Assembly (NCBI GenBank): GCA_033032865.1 | Contig: JAWHQI010000185.1 | Location: forward strand, 620,001 to 684,000 | DNA length: 64,000 nt | Source: Dactylorhiza incarnata | Lineage: Eukaryota; Streptophyta; Magnoliopsida; Asparagales; Orchidaceae | Direction: 5' to 3' | Shown: in pieces, positions 10,519-21,986 of the stretch | How positions within the stretch are numbered: position 1 is the first letter of the stretch | How the letters are laid out: every line of letters begins with the position of its first letter | The notes under the pieces: generated by a model | Databases searched by the model: none | Told to the model about the DNA's origin: nothing | Seen by the model: the letters and a program-made list of their open reading frames with translations, nothing else | Made by a program: the position numbers and the translations under genes

Positions 10519-12286
10519 CTAATCAAGCGGCTTCGTTAAAATGTCTGCAATTTGCTTATCCGTCGAGACATAGCTTAAATTTATGTCCTTGTTCCCCACA
10601 TGCTCCCGGATGAAGTGATAACGAATCTCTATATGCTTTGTCCGATTGTGGGATACTGGATTATTTTCAATTGCTATGGCACTTGAGGAGTCACAGAACA
10701 TAGGAATCTCCTTCAGCTTCAAGTTGTAGTCCTCGAGTTGATTCCTGGTCCACAAAAGTTGTGCACAGCAACTACCTGCAGAGATGTACTCCGATTTAGC
10801 AGTTGTGATTGCCACACAATTCTGCTTATTGCTACTCCATGAGACAGTACTCTTTCCAAGGAATTGGCATGTCCCGGAAGTGCTTTTCCTGTCATCCTTG
10901 CTACCTGCAAAATCAGCATCTAAAAAACTAGTCAGCTCAAAGTCATTACTTCTTGGGTACCATTATCCAAGATTAGGTGTTCCTTTAAGATATCTCAAAA
11001 TCCTCTTTGCAGAGGCATAATGAGATTCCTTAGAGTTCACCTAAAATCTAGCACATACGCATCTGGAAAACATTATATCTGGTCTACTCGCAGTGTGGTA
11101 GAGCAGGGATCCAATTATGCTTATGTACTTGGTTTCATCAAAAGGTTTTCCTTTTCCATCCTTGTCCAGAGACATAGCTGACCCCATTGGAGTCCTCATT
11201 GAGGTTGCATTCTCCATTCCGAATTTCTTAATTAACTCTTTGGTGAACTTCGTCTGAGAGATAAAAATTCCATCTTCAGATTGCTTCACCTGTAGTCCTA
11301 AGAAATACTTCAGCTCACGCATACTACTCATTTCAATTTTCCCTTGCATTAAGTTAGAAAACTTTTTGCAGAGGTTATCATCCGTAGATCCAAAAATAAT
11401 ATCATTGACATAGATTTGCACTAGCAACATCTTGCCTTTTACTTCCCTAAGAAATAATGTCTTATCTATCTTTCCTCTTGTGAACTTGTTCTCAAGAAGA
11501 AAGCTAGAGAGCGTCTCATACCAAGCTCGGGGAGCTTGTTTAAGACCATATAATGCTTTGCGTAAGTAATAAACATAATCAGGTAGATAAGAATCAACAA
11601 AACCTGGAGGTTGTTCTATGTATACTTCTTCCTTTAGATTACCATTTAGGAAGGCTGAATTCACGTCCATTTGATAGACTTTGAATCCTTTGTGATCAGC
11701 ATATGCTAGAAACACCCTGATCACTTCGAGTGTTGCCACTAGAGCAAAAGTTTGATCGAAGTTGATCCCTTCTTCTTGTCTATAACCTTGAGCATCAAGT
11801 CTGGCCTTGTTCTTGATAATTACTCCATCTTCGTCCAGCTTTTTTCTGAAAATCCATTTTGTCCCTATAACATTTTGTCCTTTGGGTCTTGGTACTAGCT
11901 TCCAAACTTTACACCTCTCAAACTGATTGAGCTCCTCTTGCATTGCAATGATCCATGAGGCATCACTTTTTGCTTCATCGAACTTCTTTGGCTCAACCTG
12001 TGACAGAAAGCTTAAGTGCAAAACTTGATTGGTCGTACCTCTTCTTGTTCTTACTCCAACACTGGTTTCACCATTAATTTGATCAGCTGGATGATCTCTC
12101 TAGTGTCTAATCATCAGGTTTCTTCCATCATCCATACCACAAGGAGGTACTACCACTTCTGGGGTCTCTTCTTCTTCTTGAGATTCTTCCTCAGGTGGTA
12201 TTGGAACATGTACATCTTTAGACTTTGAAGCATCTTCCTTTGGTGCTTCTTCCAAGTGAAGTTCTTTGAATTTTTCACCTGCATCT
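10519..12286 (-). pseudogene. S1 reverse transcriptase and RNase H (RVT_2, copia)
   Basis: The minus strand from 12286 encodes an acidic linker, then the copia RT core (12021-11041) and RNase H (about 11030-10519). Visible RT motifs are [31 protein letters not shown] and [13 protein letters not shown]. The catalytic YVDD box reads YVND (residues 204-207 counting from 12021), so the first active-site aspartate is lost. RNase H retains TAKSEYISA and the terminal ADILTKPLD signature. Stops occur at about 12100, at 11041 and in the RNase H start (near 10960). The 5' edge at 12286 is the A1 insertion site. This is a dead copy. Confidence 0.92.
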
Positions 12287-12682
12287 TGATGAGTCCCAAT
12301 TATATACACTTTTATAGACTCATCTGGGCCGATTATTTAGTCAAAGCACTACACTATAGACATATTTTCGCTCATATTTGATAGCCATCTATTATTCCAC
12401 GCTAAGTGCACATTTATGCCCGTTGTGGTGTGCAATTGCACACTATTTTGTTGGGGGCAAGCACAATGTGCTTCCCATTTTTTTATTCTTTTATACTTGT
12501 GCTGGAGGTGTGTTCCCAGCGTTTGGGTGTGTTGTGTAGGTGGGCAGATCGTCCATATTGCCCAGAATTCATCCTGTATGAATCGCACGGTCGTGCGTTT
12601 TCTTGACGCACAGTCAGCTGCGATCGTGTATTATGATTGGCTGGTCAATATGGTGATCAGCCCCGCTCGTGTGTTTTCTTTA
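12287..12682 (+). mobile_element. A1 5' LTR, left fragment
   Basis: Matches 33302-33698 of the 3' LTR from its first base. It is interrupted by G1, whose TSD CTTTA occupies 12678-12682. It contains CG-rich half-palindromes such as CACGGTCGTGCG near 12587. Confidence 0.92.
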
Positions 12683-14758
12683 TGTAACACCCCCATCCGT
12701 TAAGAAGCATATGACAGTAGGTCCGGCCGGGGCCCCATGCCATATACAACAAAACGAACGGGAACGTCACAATAAGGAATATCATTCAACTCTAAACAAC
12801 GAACCTAACTCAGAGCATTCTATGCGGAAGCAAAATAGAGAGACAAGATATATAAACCACAAAACCCGAACCCGGGTATGTCCACATCTATTAATAGGAA
12901 TAAAATGTTTTACACAACAAAAGAGGCACAACGGCCTTACAAATTACCGACATCGGCGCGCAGGCCGGCCATACATGAAAACAAGAGGACATCAAAAAGG
13001 CCTTCAAGGGCCGCAGCAGCGCAGGGGCTTCAGCCCGCTATGTTCCCGCTCGGTCCAGCACCTGTACAACAAGCCTACCAAAAAAAGGTGGCAAAACAGG
13101 GCAACGGTCAGCAACAGCTGACCAATTTATAACGACCCCACCCCTTCGAGGGGGTGACAGTTTCCCGTCCCTGCAAGAGCATCACATCATATATATATAT
13201 ATGACAGAATGAAGCGGCTGACACGGACCACAACAATTCATACATATGCATCAATCACAAACGTGGGAATGGCCTCCATGTCTCGTACTCTCAGGCACTC
13301 CTTGGTGTACTCCGCCTTCCACCACCATCCACTCTTGATGGCTTTGCCCTTCGAGGCTAAAGTCGGTGACCCGAATACCAGAGCTCCCCCGTGCTTTAAT
13401 GGTGAAGATCCCGTAATCTGAAGACTCTTTCCCATCGCTTCCCAACATGCTGTACGAGACTTACTAATCAGGTGCTGCAATGGTGCGGTTTCAGATTCGC
13501 CAAATGCCCGTTGTTCACAGCTCTCGTTGTACAACTCGAAAAGCGGGTATGGCGTCCCCTTAGCCCAGGTATTCTCAATTAGCCGGCTCTACGGGCCGCT
13601 AAGTCATCCACCAGGACACCCTCACAGGTCGGGCACACAGGCCTCAGGTCCTCTCAACAGGTGGGCACAACAACATCACCAGAACTCAGTCTAGGAGCTA
13701 TCGCCGGCGTTAATGCTAACGCCTGGCGATAGCGCACAGAAACTCCATTTTGGCTTCTAGCAGTGGGTGCTTCCCGAGGCACACCACCAGGCATTGTTGC
13801 ACATGTAGTAGCACTCCCACTGCCTCAGAATGCACAAAATCACCAGAACCAAGTCTGGGTGCTACCGCCCGGCGATAACGCTAACGCCGGCGGTAGTGAA
13901 CAGAAACTCCATTTCTGTTCTAACTTCGGGTGCTTCCCGGGGCACACCCCCAGGCGTTGCTATGCATGCAGTAGCACCCTCTAGTCCTACGAAGCAGGAA
14001 ATCAACACGGAGTTTTCCCTGGCACGCATAATATCAAAAAGCATCACCAATCCGGACGAACCATCTTGGATGGGCTTCACACAGCGCGCGTACATCCATT
14101 CCACGCATGGACTCTACATGTATGCAAGATCTGACGGGGATAACATGAATCCACCCGTCGGAGGTCACGACCTCACCCTCTTGGTTAGGGACCTCAAAGA
14201 TGCACTGAAATGGACTAACACATGTACAAAAGAGGGTAGAAAGATCGTTACCCTTAGACGTCGCTTCAAGGCCATAGCTTTATTTTTGGCACGGTTGGAA
14301 AGGAGCGTCTAGCCCTCCTCTACGCGTAGCCACCAACGTTGAGGGATTCCGATGAGTGTAGCTCCACCAAATCCAAGCCCTAGGGTTAGGAAGCCCTATT
14401 AATCATCATCTCCAAAGCCCTCCTTCACTCCAAACCAAAGCCCTTAAGTGAATAAGGAAGCCAAGTGATTTTCGGCCTCCTAAGGACACCTCCCGAGATA
14501 CCTCAGTCCAAAACAGCCCCCAAAGTCAAAGTGCCATAAATGGCCACCTTTTCAAATCGGGGATCTGTATCACACGCTAGCGCCGGCACTAGCGCTAGCG
14601 CCTGCGCTAGCTTCCTGTTCGACGCTAGCGGCTGTCGACGCTTAAGGCTTCCGTCTCGACGCTTGCAACCGTCGAGATGGCTAGCTCCAGGAGGTAGCAC
14701 TACCGCCTGTGCTAGCTCCCAGCAGCCCAAATCTGCTTCGATGTTTTGGGGTGTTACA
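12683..14758 (-). mobile_element. 3' LTR of G1
   Basis: A 2,076-bp LTR, left member of the pair. It carries an internal two-copy repeat of about 157 bp (13679-13985) with inverted words such as GCCGGCG..CGCCTGGCG. A cluster of GCTAGCGC-type palindromes lies at 14575-14720. ORFs inside it (for example 12669-13121) recur in the other LTR only because the LTR is duplicated, and I do not call them genes. Confidence 0.93.
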
Positions 14759-14772
14759 ACTCTCCCCTCCTT
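14759..14772 (-). other. Polypurine tract of G1
   Basis: On the minus strand this reads AAGGAGGGGAGAGT, directly abutting the LTR start TGTAACACC. Confidence 0.85.
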
Positions 14773-14863
14773 ATAAAAATTTCGTCCCGAAATTTGTAAA
14801 AACAGGCATATATAAATATATCCAAAAAGGTATTTACAAAAAGGGGAAAAAGAGAGATAAACA

Positions 14864-16326
14864 TCACCGAAACAGCTCGGGGAACTCCTCCATCATGGAC
14901 TGCTCACGCTCCCATGAGAGTTCCTCGTGATCGCAGTTGTCCCAACGGACCTTTACCATACAGATCGCCCTATTCCGCAACTGACGCACCTCAGCATCCT
15001 CGATGCTAACGGGCCTGACCGCCGTCTTAAACCCACTATCCACGGGCACCTGATCCGCCGCGACCACATGCGTAGGCTCTAGCACTGCCTTCTGCAACAC
15101 AGAGATGTGGAATACATCGTGTAGCCCGCTCAGTTCTGCCGATAGTGCAAGCCTATAAGCCGCCTCGCCGACGCGCTCGATGATCTCAAACGGTCCAAGG
15201 TATCTCGGACTCAGCTTTTTCAAGTGTCGAATCCTGGATACACCCTTGAACGGCCAGATCTTCAAGTAGACCCAATCGTCCACGGCAAACTGGACGTCGC
15301 GGTGCTTCGCATTATATTACTTCGCCTGCCTATCCTGTGCAACCAAAAGCCTCTCCCGGATCATACGTACCGTCGAAGTCGCCTCTTCGACGTCTTTCCT
15401 CTTAAAGAGCTTCGTCTCGCCCGTTTCCGCCCAAGCTAAGGGAGTGCGGCACTTCCTACCATAGAGGGCCTCGAAAGGCGCCATCTGAATACTCGCCTGG
15501 TAGTTGTTGTTGTACGCGAAGTCAATAAGAAAGAGGTGATCTTCCCACCCCTTGCCGAAATCCAGGACGCACATCCGGAGCATGTCCTCCATCGTCCTAT
15601 TGGTACGCTCAGTTTGGCCATCCGTCTGAGGATGAAAGGCCATGCTAAACTGCAGCTTTGTACCCAATAGACGGTTGACTAGCCTCCAGTCGCTTGAAGT
15701 AAAGCGTCCATCTCGATCACTGACGATGCTACGGGGCACACCGTGCAATCGTACTATTGTATCAACATACAGCTTCGCCAACTTCTCCACCGAATCATCC
15801 CTCCGGTTGGGGATAAAGTGCGCCACCTTCGTCAGCCAGTCTACGACTACACAGATGACATCGTTCCCGCGCTGCAATCTCGGCAGCCCATGCACGAAAT
15901 CCATGGAAACGTCATCGAATTTCCACTCTGGAACCGGTAATGACTTCAAAAAGCCATCGGGCTTCTGACATTCCGCCTTCACTAGCGCACAAGTGTGGCA
16001 CTTGGCCACGTAGTGAGCGATGTCCCTCTTTATACCCGGCCACCAGAAAAGGACCTTCATGTCCTTGTACATCTTCGTGCTCCCTGGATGAACTGAATAC
16101 CTGGTACGATGCGCCTCGTACATCAACTCATCGCGCAGCTCACCCACCTTGGGGACGCACAAACGGTCTCCTCTCCACAGCAACCCGTCACGCACCTGAA
16201 ACTGGGCATCCGGCCCACCACCAGCCTCCTCTGCGTAGCGCTTTAAACTCGGATCGAGTTCTAAAGCCTGGCGGACTCTATCCGCGAGGTCGTACTGCAC
16301 CTCAGTCCAACTCAAACAGGCATCGG
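14864..16326 (-). pseudogene. G1 integrase with C-terminal chromodomain
   Basis: The minus strand from the A2 junction (16326) encodes a gypsy integrase. The zinc-binding H..H..C..C segment is present (HRTRYSVH, then KCHTC). The core triad reads MDFVHG, SDRDGRF and TDGQTERTNR, giving D151, D212 and E248 with 35 residues between the last two, counted in the frame that opens at 16351 within A2 sequence. One stop near 15316 breaks the frame. It then continues (15283-14864) through the C-terminal domain (YLGPFEIIERVG) into a chromodomain ending VRWDNCDHEELSWERE..FPELF. The chromodomain is what in this group is thought to direct insertion toward marked chromatin. The catalytic residues are intact but the polyprotein is not. 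Confidence 0.94.
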
Positions 16327-17747
16327 TGATGAGTCCCAAATATATACACATTTATGGACTCATCTGGGCCGATTTTCTAGTCTATGCACTTCACTTTAGA
16401 CATGTTTTCACTTATATTTGATTCTCCATGCTAAGTGCACCTTTAGGCCCGTTTTTGGTGTTATTTCGTATTATTCTCCTTTAGTAGTTGCTTTGCATTG
16501 TTAAGTGCCAATTTCAGTGGCTGGATTCGTGGTTGTGCTGGAATAGGTGTCGTACAGGTATTTCCGGTACAATTCTGTACAGGAACACAGCGCACGACCA
16601 CTAGTCGTGCGCCACTGATCGTGTGCACTTACCCCCTGAAATCTGAGTTCTGTCTTCCTTATCGCACGACCACCTACGATAGCGCGCACGACCACTGGTC
16701 GTGCGCCACTGGTCGTGCGAACATTGTATTTTATAATTTTCTTACCTTGCAGGCTCCGTCCAGTCAGGCGCATGATCACAGGATGCTAGTGCGCACGACC
16801 ACTGGTCGTGCGCCAATGACCGTGCGCACTGTTTATTCCAGCGCCTATATATAATCCTGTTCGCGAATTAGGGATAATCGGGCTTCCAGGAGCATGTTTT
16901 CCAGTCCGTACGCCGCCGATTTCCATTTCCAGACTCCTCCCCTTCATCTTCTCCAGAAGGGGAAGTCATCTCCGGTCATTCTAGACGTTCCTCCATCATC
17001 CGGAAGCATTCTCCACCGTCCGCAAGCACTCAAGCAAGCCGTCTCCATTTCTGTTCGGTGAGGAGGATAGCAATCCTGAGGTAGAAGACGACGGAAGCAC
17101 GTGGAGAGATCGTGACAGTCTCTCGATGCCGGAAGCACAGTCCGCCGAGTCCGGAGGTAGCTTGACAAACTGCCATTCCGGCCGTGAACGGCCGCTAGTT
17201 TTCGTCCATTGGTTGTCCTCTTCCTCTCCCATTTGTTGTACTTTTGCGAATCATTTAAACTTGAATATCATGATGTTTGGTTTAAATGCAATGGTTATTT
17301 CTTCTCTGTCCTCCAATGAATGTTTGTGATTTGTTTCACCTCCACGCGCTCACTCACTCACGCACGCACACATCGTGTTCGATTCGCGTTAGCAAGAGCT
17401 AGCGGCGAGTTGTGAAGAGGTGTTTGCGACCCTTACTTTCCGCAGTAGAGACCACTTCATTCGCATGCGCACCATCCATCCGCCTCACGAACCTCGGCAT
17501 TGCAGCCGTTGCACCCATCTAGCCTTGCGAAGCGGTGATTTCGACCCGCATTTCTTTTATTGTTGTTAACAGTAGGAAACCCAAATCAAAACTCCACTTT
17601 TCGTGTTTGTTCCCGCTTGTGTAACAATTGTCACACAACGCATTTCGTTCACCCAACCTGCATTCCTCAAGAGACCGACACTCGAGGATTCTATTCCCAA
17701 CATTTATTACTTGCGCGACCGGTGCACTTGCCAAAATTATCGCATCA
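16327..17747 (+). mobile_element. 5' LTR of A2
   Basis: A 1,421-bp LTR. At 16590-16830 it holds several copies of a palindrome with 11-base arms (GCGCACGACCA and TGGTCGTGCGC) around a single C, plus half-copies. A TATA-like CTATATATAA lies just downstream at about 16846-16855, in the right place for the LTR promoter. Confidence 0.93.
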
Positions 17748-17753
17748 AGTTTT

Positions 17754-17772
17754 TGGCGCCGTTGCCGGGGAA
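17754..17772 (+). other. Primer binding site of A2 (tRNA-Asp type)
   Basis: Reads TGGCGCCGTTGCCGGGGAA six bases after the LTR end. This is the primer site shared by plant Athila-group elements, usually assigned to tRNA-Asp. Confidence 0.88.
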
Positions 17773-17868
17773 TGTTCAGGCGTGTAACGTCTTGAGTTGT
17801 GAGCTTTTGTTACAAGAGCAGTTGTTTTTTATTTCCTTTGTTTTGTTTTCTTTTTGTTGTGACTGTGC

Positions 17869-20198
17869 ATGCAGAGACAAGCCACGGGGGAACTTGTACC
17901 CTTTGATCCAGAGATCGAACGGACCGCTCGCGCACGAAGGCGCGCAGCAGCCGTACAGGCGGCAATGGGTGACAACATAGACCCAAACAATGCTGAACCA
18001 AGAGTGCCCGACGTGGGGCAGCACCAACCTGGAGATGAGCATGAGGTAGTGAGGCCTCGACCCAGAACGATGAAAGATTATACCACTCCGACAGCTGGGA
18101 GTGTGTATCCGGGATTTGGTCCCAACATTATGAACAACCAGTTCGAGATCAAACCTGCGATCTTGAACATCATCCGGAACAATGCTCAGTTCTCCGGGAT
18201 GACCAGTGAAGACCCGCACCTGCACCTGGCAGAGTTTTCCGATATCTGCGGAACTTTTCGCTACGCTGGAATACCTGACGATACAGTCAAGCTGCGACTA
18301 TTCCCATTCTCACTTCGCGACAAGGCCAAGGTGTGGCTCCATTCTATTCCTCCTGGGACCGCCGCGACTTGGGATGCTCTTGCATCCAAGTTCCTGGCCA
18401 AATTCCACCCCGTTGATAAAATTGTGAGCTTGCGGCGGGAGATCGCCACCTTTCGCCAAGCTGACCAAGAGACCCTTGCCGAGGCATGGGAGCGCCTTAA
18501 TGATCTTCTCCGCCGCTGCCCGAACCACGAGCTCCAACCTTGGAATGTTGTAGAGACATTTTACTTCGCGATCGAGCCCAACTACCGGGCAATGATCGAT
18601 GCTGCTGCGGGAGGTACTCTAATGAACCATACTCCAGAGGAGGCCCTTCGAATTCTGCGGGACACCGCCTCCCACAGTACATTTTGGACGGCCGGGAGAA
18701 ATGCACCAAGAAGCACCCGTGGTCTCTTCGTGGTCGACTCGCTTCCGCCTACATCCGCACCGGCTGCTGTTATTACGCGCGAAGGATGTGGAGGCGGTGG
18801 ACACCACGCGTATGAATGCTCGGGCAGTGATTTATCAGGTAACTTCTCGAACCTCTCTTTAAACGAATCAGTTAATTTTGTTGGTAATCAATCTAAGGGG
18901 GTGCCATTCAATAACACATATCATCCGGGAGTGAGAAGTCACCTAAACTTCTCATGGAACTCCAACGCACCTGGCCAACGATGGGCACCGGGGCAGCATC
19001 AGAACGATGCCTACGCCTCCGGGAGCCAACCAAGGCCACCTCATCCGGAATATAACCAAGGCCCCCCGGCTCCCAAAAAGAGTAACTTGGAGGAGATGAT
19101 GGAAAAATTTATGCAAGCGGCTAACTCAAACATGGTTAACCAAACCGCGTCAATGTGGAACTTGGAAACGCAGCTGGGCCAATTGGTCCAAGTGCTAACC
19201 GAGCGGTCACATGGGACTCTTCCTAGTAACACTGAAAAAAACCCAATAGACCAAGGGAAGAGTCTCGGCGACGTGGAAGTGGGTCATCCGCATGAGTTAG
19301 TGATCTCCTGCTCCATTAATAAAATAAAGACTAAGGCTTTGTGTGATTCTGGCTCCTCCCGCAACGTCATTGCTTTGCAAAACGTTGATAACTTGCAACT
19401 TGAAATTAATACGGAGGAACGGAAATCTCTTGTGCTCGCAAATGGTACCGTCATACAATCAGAAGGGGAAGTGAAAAATGTAGAAGTTATAGTTGATGGG
19501 ACAGTGGTGGTTGCTGATTTTCAAGTGTTAGGACCCCGGGAGAATCACTCCATCCCATCTTGGGTGTACCGTTCTTGAAAGAGAGCGGTGCCACCCTTGA
19601 CTTTTCTGCGGGTTGTGTCCTCCTACCCAATAAGATACCTTTGCCCACTTGTCCCAAGACTATAACTGAAACATCCATTTGCCCTCCTCCTTTTATTTCT
19701 GATGAATCACTAAGTTGTGCAGGGGATAAGAAATGTGATGGATCATCTGAAGGAGAAAAGGAAGAGTACTAGTCAAGCGGAGAGGAAGAAGTAGACTCTT
19801 GGAGAGACTATGATTCCAAGAGAGAGGAGGACAGCAGTCCTAAACATTTTGAGCTGAACGTGATTCGGGACGACGTCCCATTATTTTCTTGTATTGAATC
19901 CTGTAATAAACAAGTTAAGCGTTCCATCTCTTGGGCCGATCCGGTCGTCACTGCGGCGACGGAAATGACGCCTCCCGCTCCTATGAGAGGAGGATCTGAA
20001 AATGCCCAACATTGGCAGTCTCCGACTGTTGCTAAACTTAAACAAGAGAAGCGTCTGCGCGATGCGCGTTCTGCCGCTCTCCGTGGCAAGAGAGCGGAGG
20101 TTAGGGGAACACTGGGTGACACTAGTGTTGGCCCTAAAGCCTTCACCTCCCGCCTACATGCTACGGGAGACGAGCACCATAAAAGCGCTTACAGCTGA
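17869..20198 (+). pseudogene. A2 gag and aspartic protease, frameshifted
   Basis: An ATG at 17869 opens 569 codons (to 19578). They contain a retrotransposon gag domain (about residues 115-260, with VWLHSIPPGT and FLAKFHPVDK) and an Athila-style tail. The knuckle reads EGCGGGGHHAYEC, so the first cysteine of the usual CX2C is missing. The protease active site is LCDSGSS, with Asp at residue 493. A one-base shift near 19550 moves the rest of the protease (ILGVPFL) to another frame. That frame stops at 19770 (TAG) and then stays open to 20198 with an acidic, then basic tail. No RT follows. The shift and stop make it a pseudogene, but lightly damaged. Confidence 0.9.
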
Positions 20199-21986
20199 TG
20201 TTCTGTTTATCTCTTATTTTGTGAAACTCTCTTATGCACTCTTATTTAATTTCTGCACACTTTAAACAATTATAATACAGGTATTTGGTCCAGCTTAAGG
20301 ACATAAAACAAAAGCGCTGCTGGGAGACAACCTAGATTTGCTGTTTTTGTTTTTCTAACTTGTTTCAATTCAGTTTTTATCTATTTTTGCTGCTTTTAGT
20401 TGTACCATTTGCAGGTGTGCTTTGTACTTCGTGTTGGCGGATGCTGCGGATTGTGCACGAAATTAACGCCAATCTTCCAGTATGCTCAATTCTGAGCATT
20501 GGGTAACACTTCTCCCTCCTAGCTTTCAATTTTGTGATGTAATGTGTAGATTAAGTCTGGGGGAGAGCATGTGTTATCCACTATGCGTACGAGTTGCACC
20601 GCATGCTAGAAGTTTGTTTATATTTTTCATTACCATCATCATTATTCCACGCTTCATGCACCACTTCACCCACATGAGCGCGCGCTTTCCTATTTGTGTT
20701 GTTTCCAAATAAACTATTTTGGTTAGGAATGTGAATTGGGGTGTTAGCTTAGGAATTACTATTTGGAGTGCGATGTTGACTCGAGCAGTGTTCTAGTCAC
20801 ACCCGCATGCTGCAATAGAATTTGAGTAAAACTAGATTATTTCTATGCGTTTAATTTATGATTAGTATTTTTGCGTAGTTCTAGATGTGTTATACTCAAA
20901 TGGTGAATGTGAACGAAATTGGTGATAACCCGGTGTTGTGTGTTCACGAGCACTAGTTGTGTGTTGCTCGAGTCGGGAGGAAGGTTTACCTTTCTCGTGG
21001 GCTAAGAACTTGCACCAAGCGACTCTTGAAGCATGGGTATGAGCGATTCTTTGAGTTAAATATGATGTAGGCCACCTTTTGGCTAGTTTGAGCCTTAGCT
21101 TTCCGTGTCCTATTCGCTCACCTTTGCAAGCCAACATTTGTGCCTATCACTTCCTTGTTACAGCTCCTCCTCCATTCACCAAGGCCTGAAGCTTTGCCCA
21201 CTTTCGCAACCAAATAGATGTTTATCTGCACTCATGTTCTTGATTTGGTGTGATTTTTGGAATCTTTGTGATGTGATGAAGAAATAAATTTTATATGCTG
21301 ATTATGAACCAACCGGAGGATAAGAAAAAGAAAAAAAAAATTTGTTATTGAAATGAAAATCTGAAAAAAATTTGTATTGAAGAGAAATCCTTCCGAGCGT
21401 CTTAGAAAATCCGTTGGTATTTGTGAAGTAGGCCGTGTGCACACCTAGTTCTCATAATAAGTCTGGGGGTGTGTCACACTAGCTTTGTGCGTGGTTTTGT
21501 GTGGTGCAGCATTCTGTTGACTCAATTTGGTTGCGTAGCCTTCATTTCTATCCTTGAATATCACGTCGCAACCTAAGCCCAACTTAATCCTAAAGTCCTA
21601 TTGATTTATCTCGTGAGTTTGCTAGCGCCGTGGAGAGAGTGTGACCGGGCAAGCTTATGGCTCTCGACGCTGATGGATTTCAGCAGAGTTATTCCTGAAC
21701 CCCGACCTTGCGTAACACCCTCCTTAGTGGCTTGTTACTTTCACACCGGGCATGATCGCTCAAGTTCTTCACGATTCACCAACTGAGTATTGACAAATCT
21801 TTATTTACGCTCTAATACTTTTGTAAATTAGTTAGCATAGTTAGAATCTCTTTTTACTAAATTTCTATTTGCATGCTTCTATTACTTCGCATTGTACTCC
21901 TTTGTGTAATTTTCGTTTTATCTACCATTTTCACACTCCGCCGAATTCGTTTGCTCGGGACGCGCAAACAGGTAAGTCTGGGGGTG
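20199..21986 (+). other. A2 3' internal non-coding region with three polypurine-like tracts
   Basis: There is no supported gene in this 1.8 kb. AAGTCTGGGGG occurs at 20553, 21459 and 21974; only the last abuts the 3' LTR and is the functional tract. The stretch is closely similar to A1's 31690-33301, including GAGTCGGGAGGAAGG-type and GGTTTACCTTTCTC words, although the two elements share no ORF. Confidence 0.8.

Noticed and set aside
12669..13132. 150-codon and 84-codon ORFs near the start of G1's left LTR
   Set aside because: The same ORFs recur at 26766-27313 only because the LTR is duplicated. They are rich in Arg/His/Asn with no domain and differ by length change in the TA tract.
16317..16351. 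MCIYLGLITD as the natural N-terminus of G1 integrase
   Set aside because: These residues come from A2's LTR read in reverse across the junction. The G1 coding sequence resumes at 16326.
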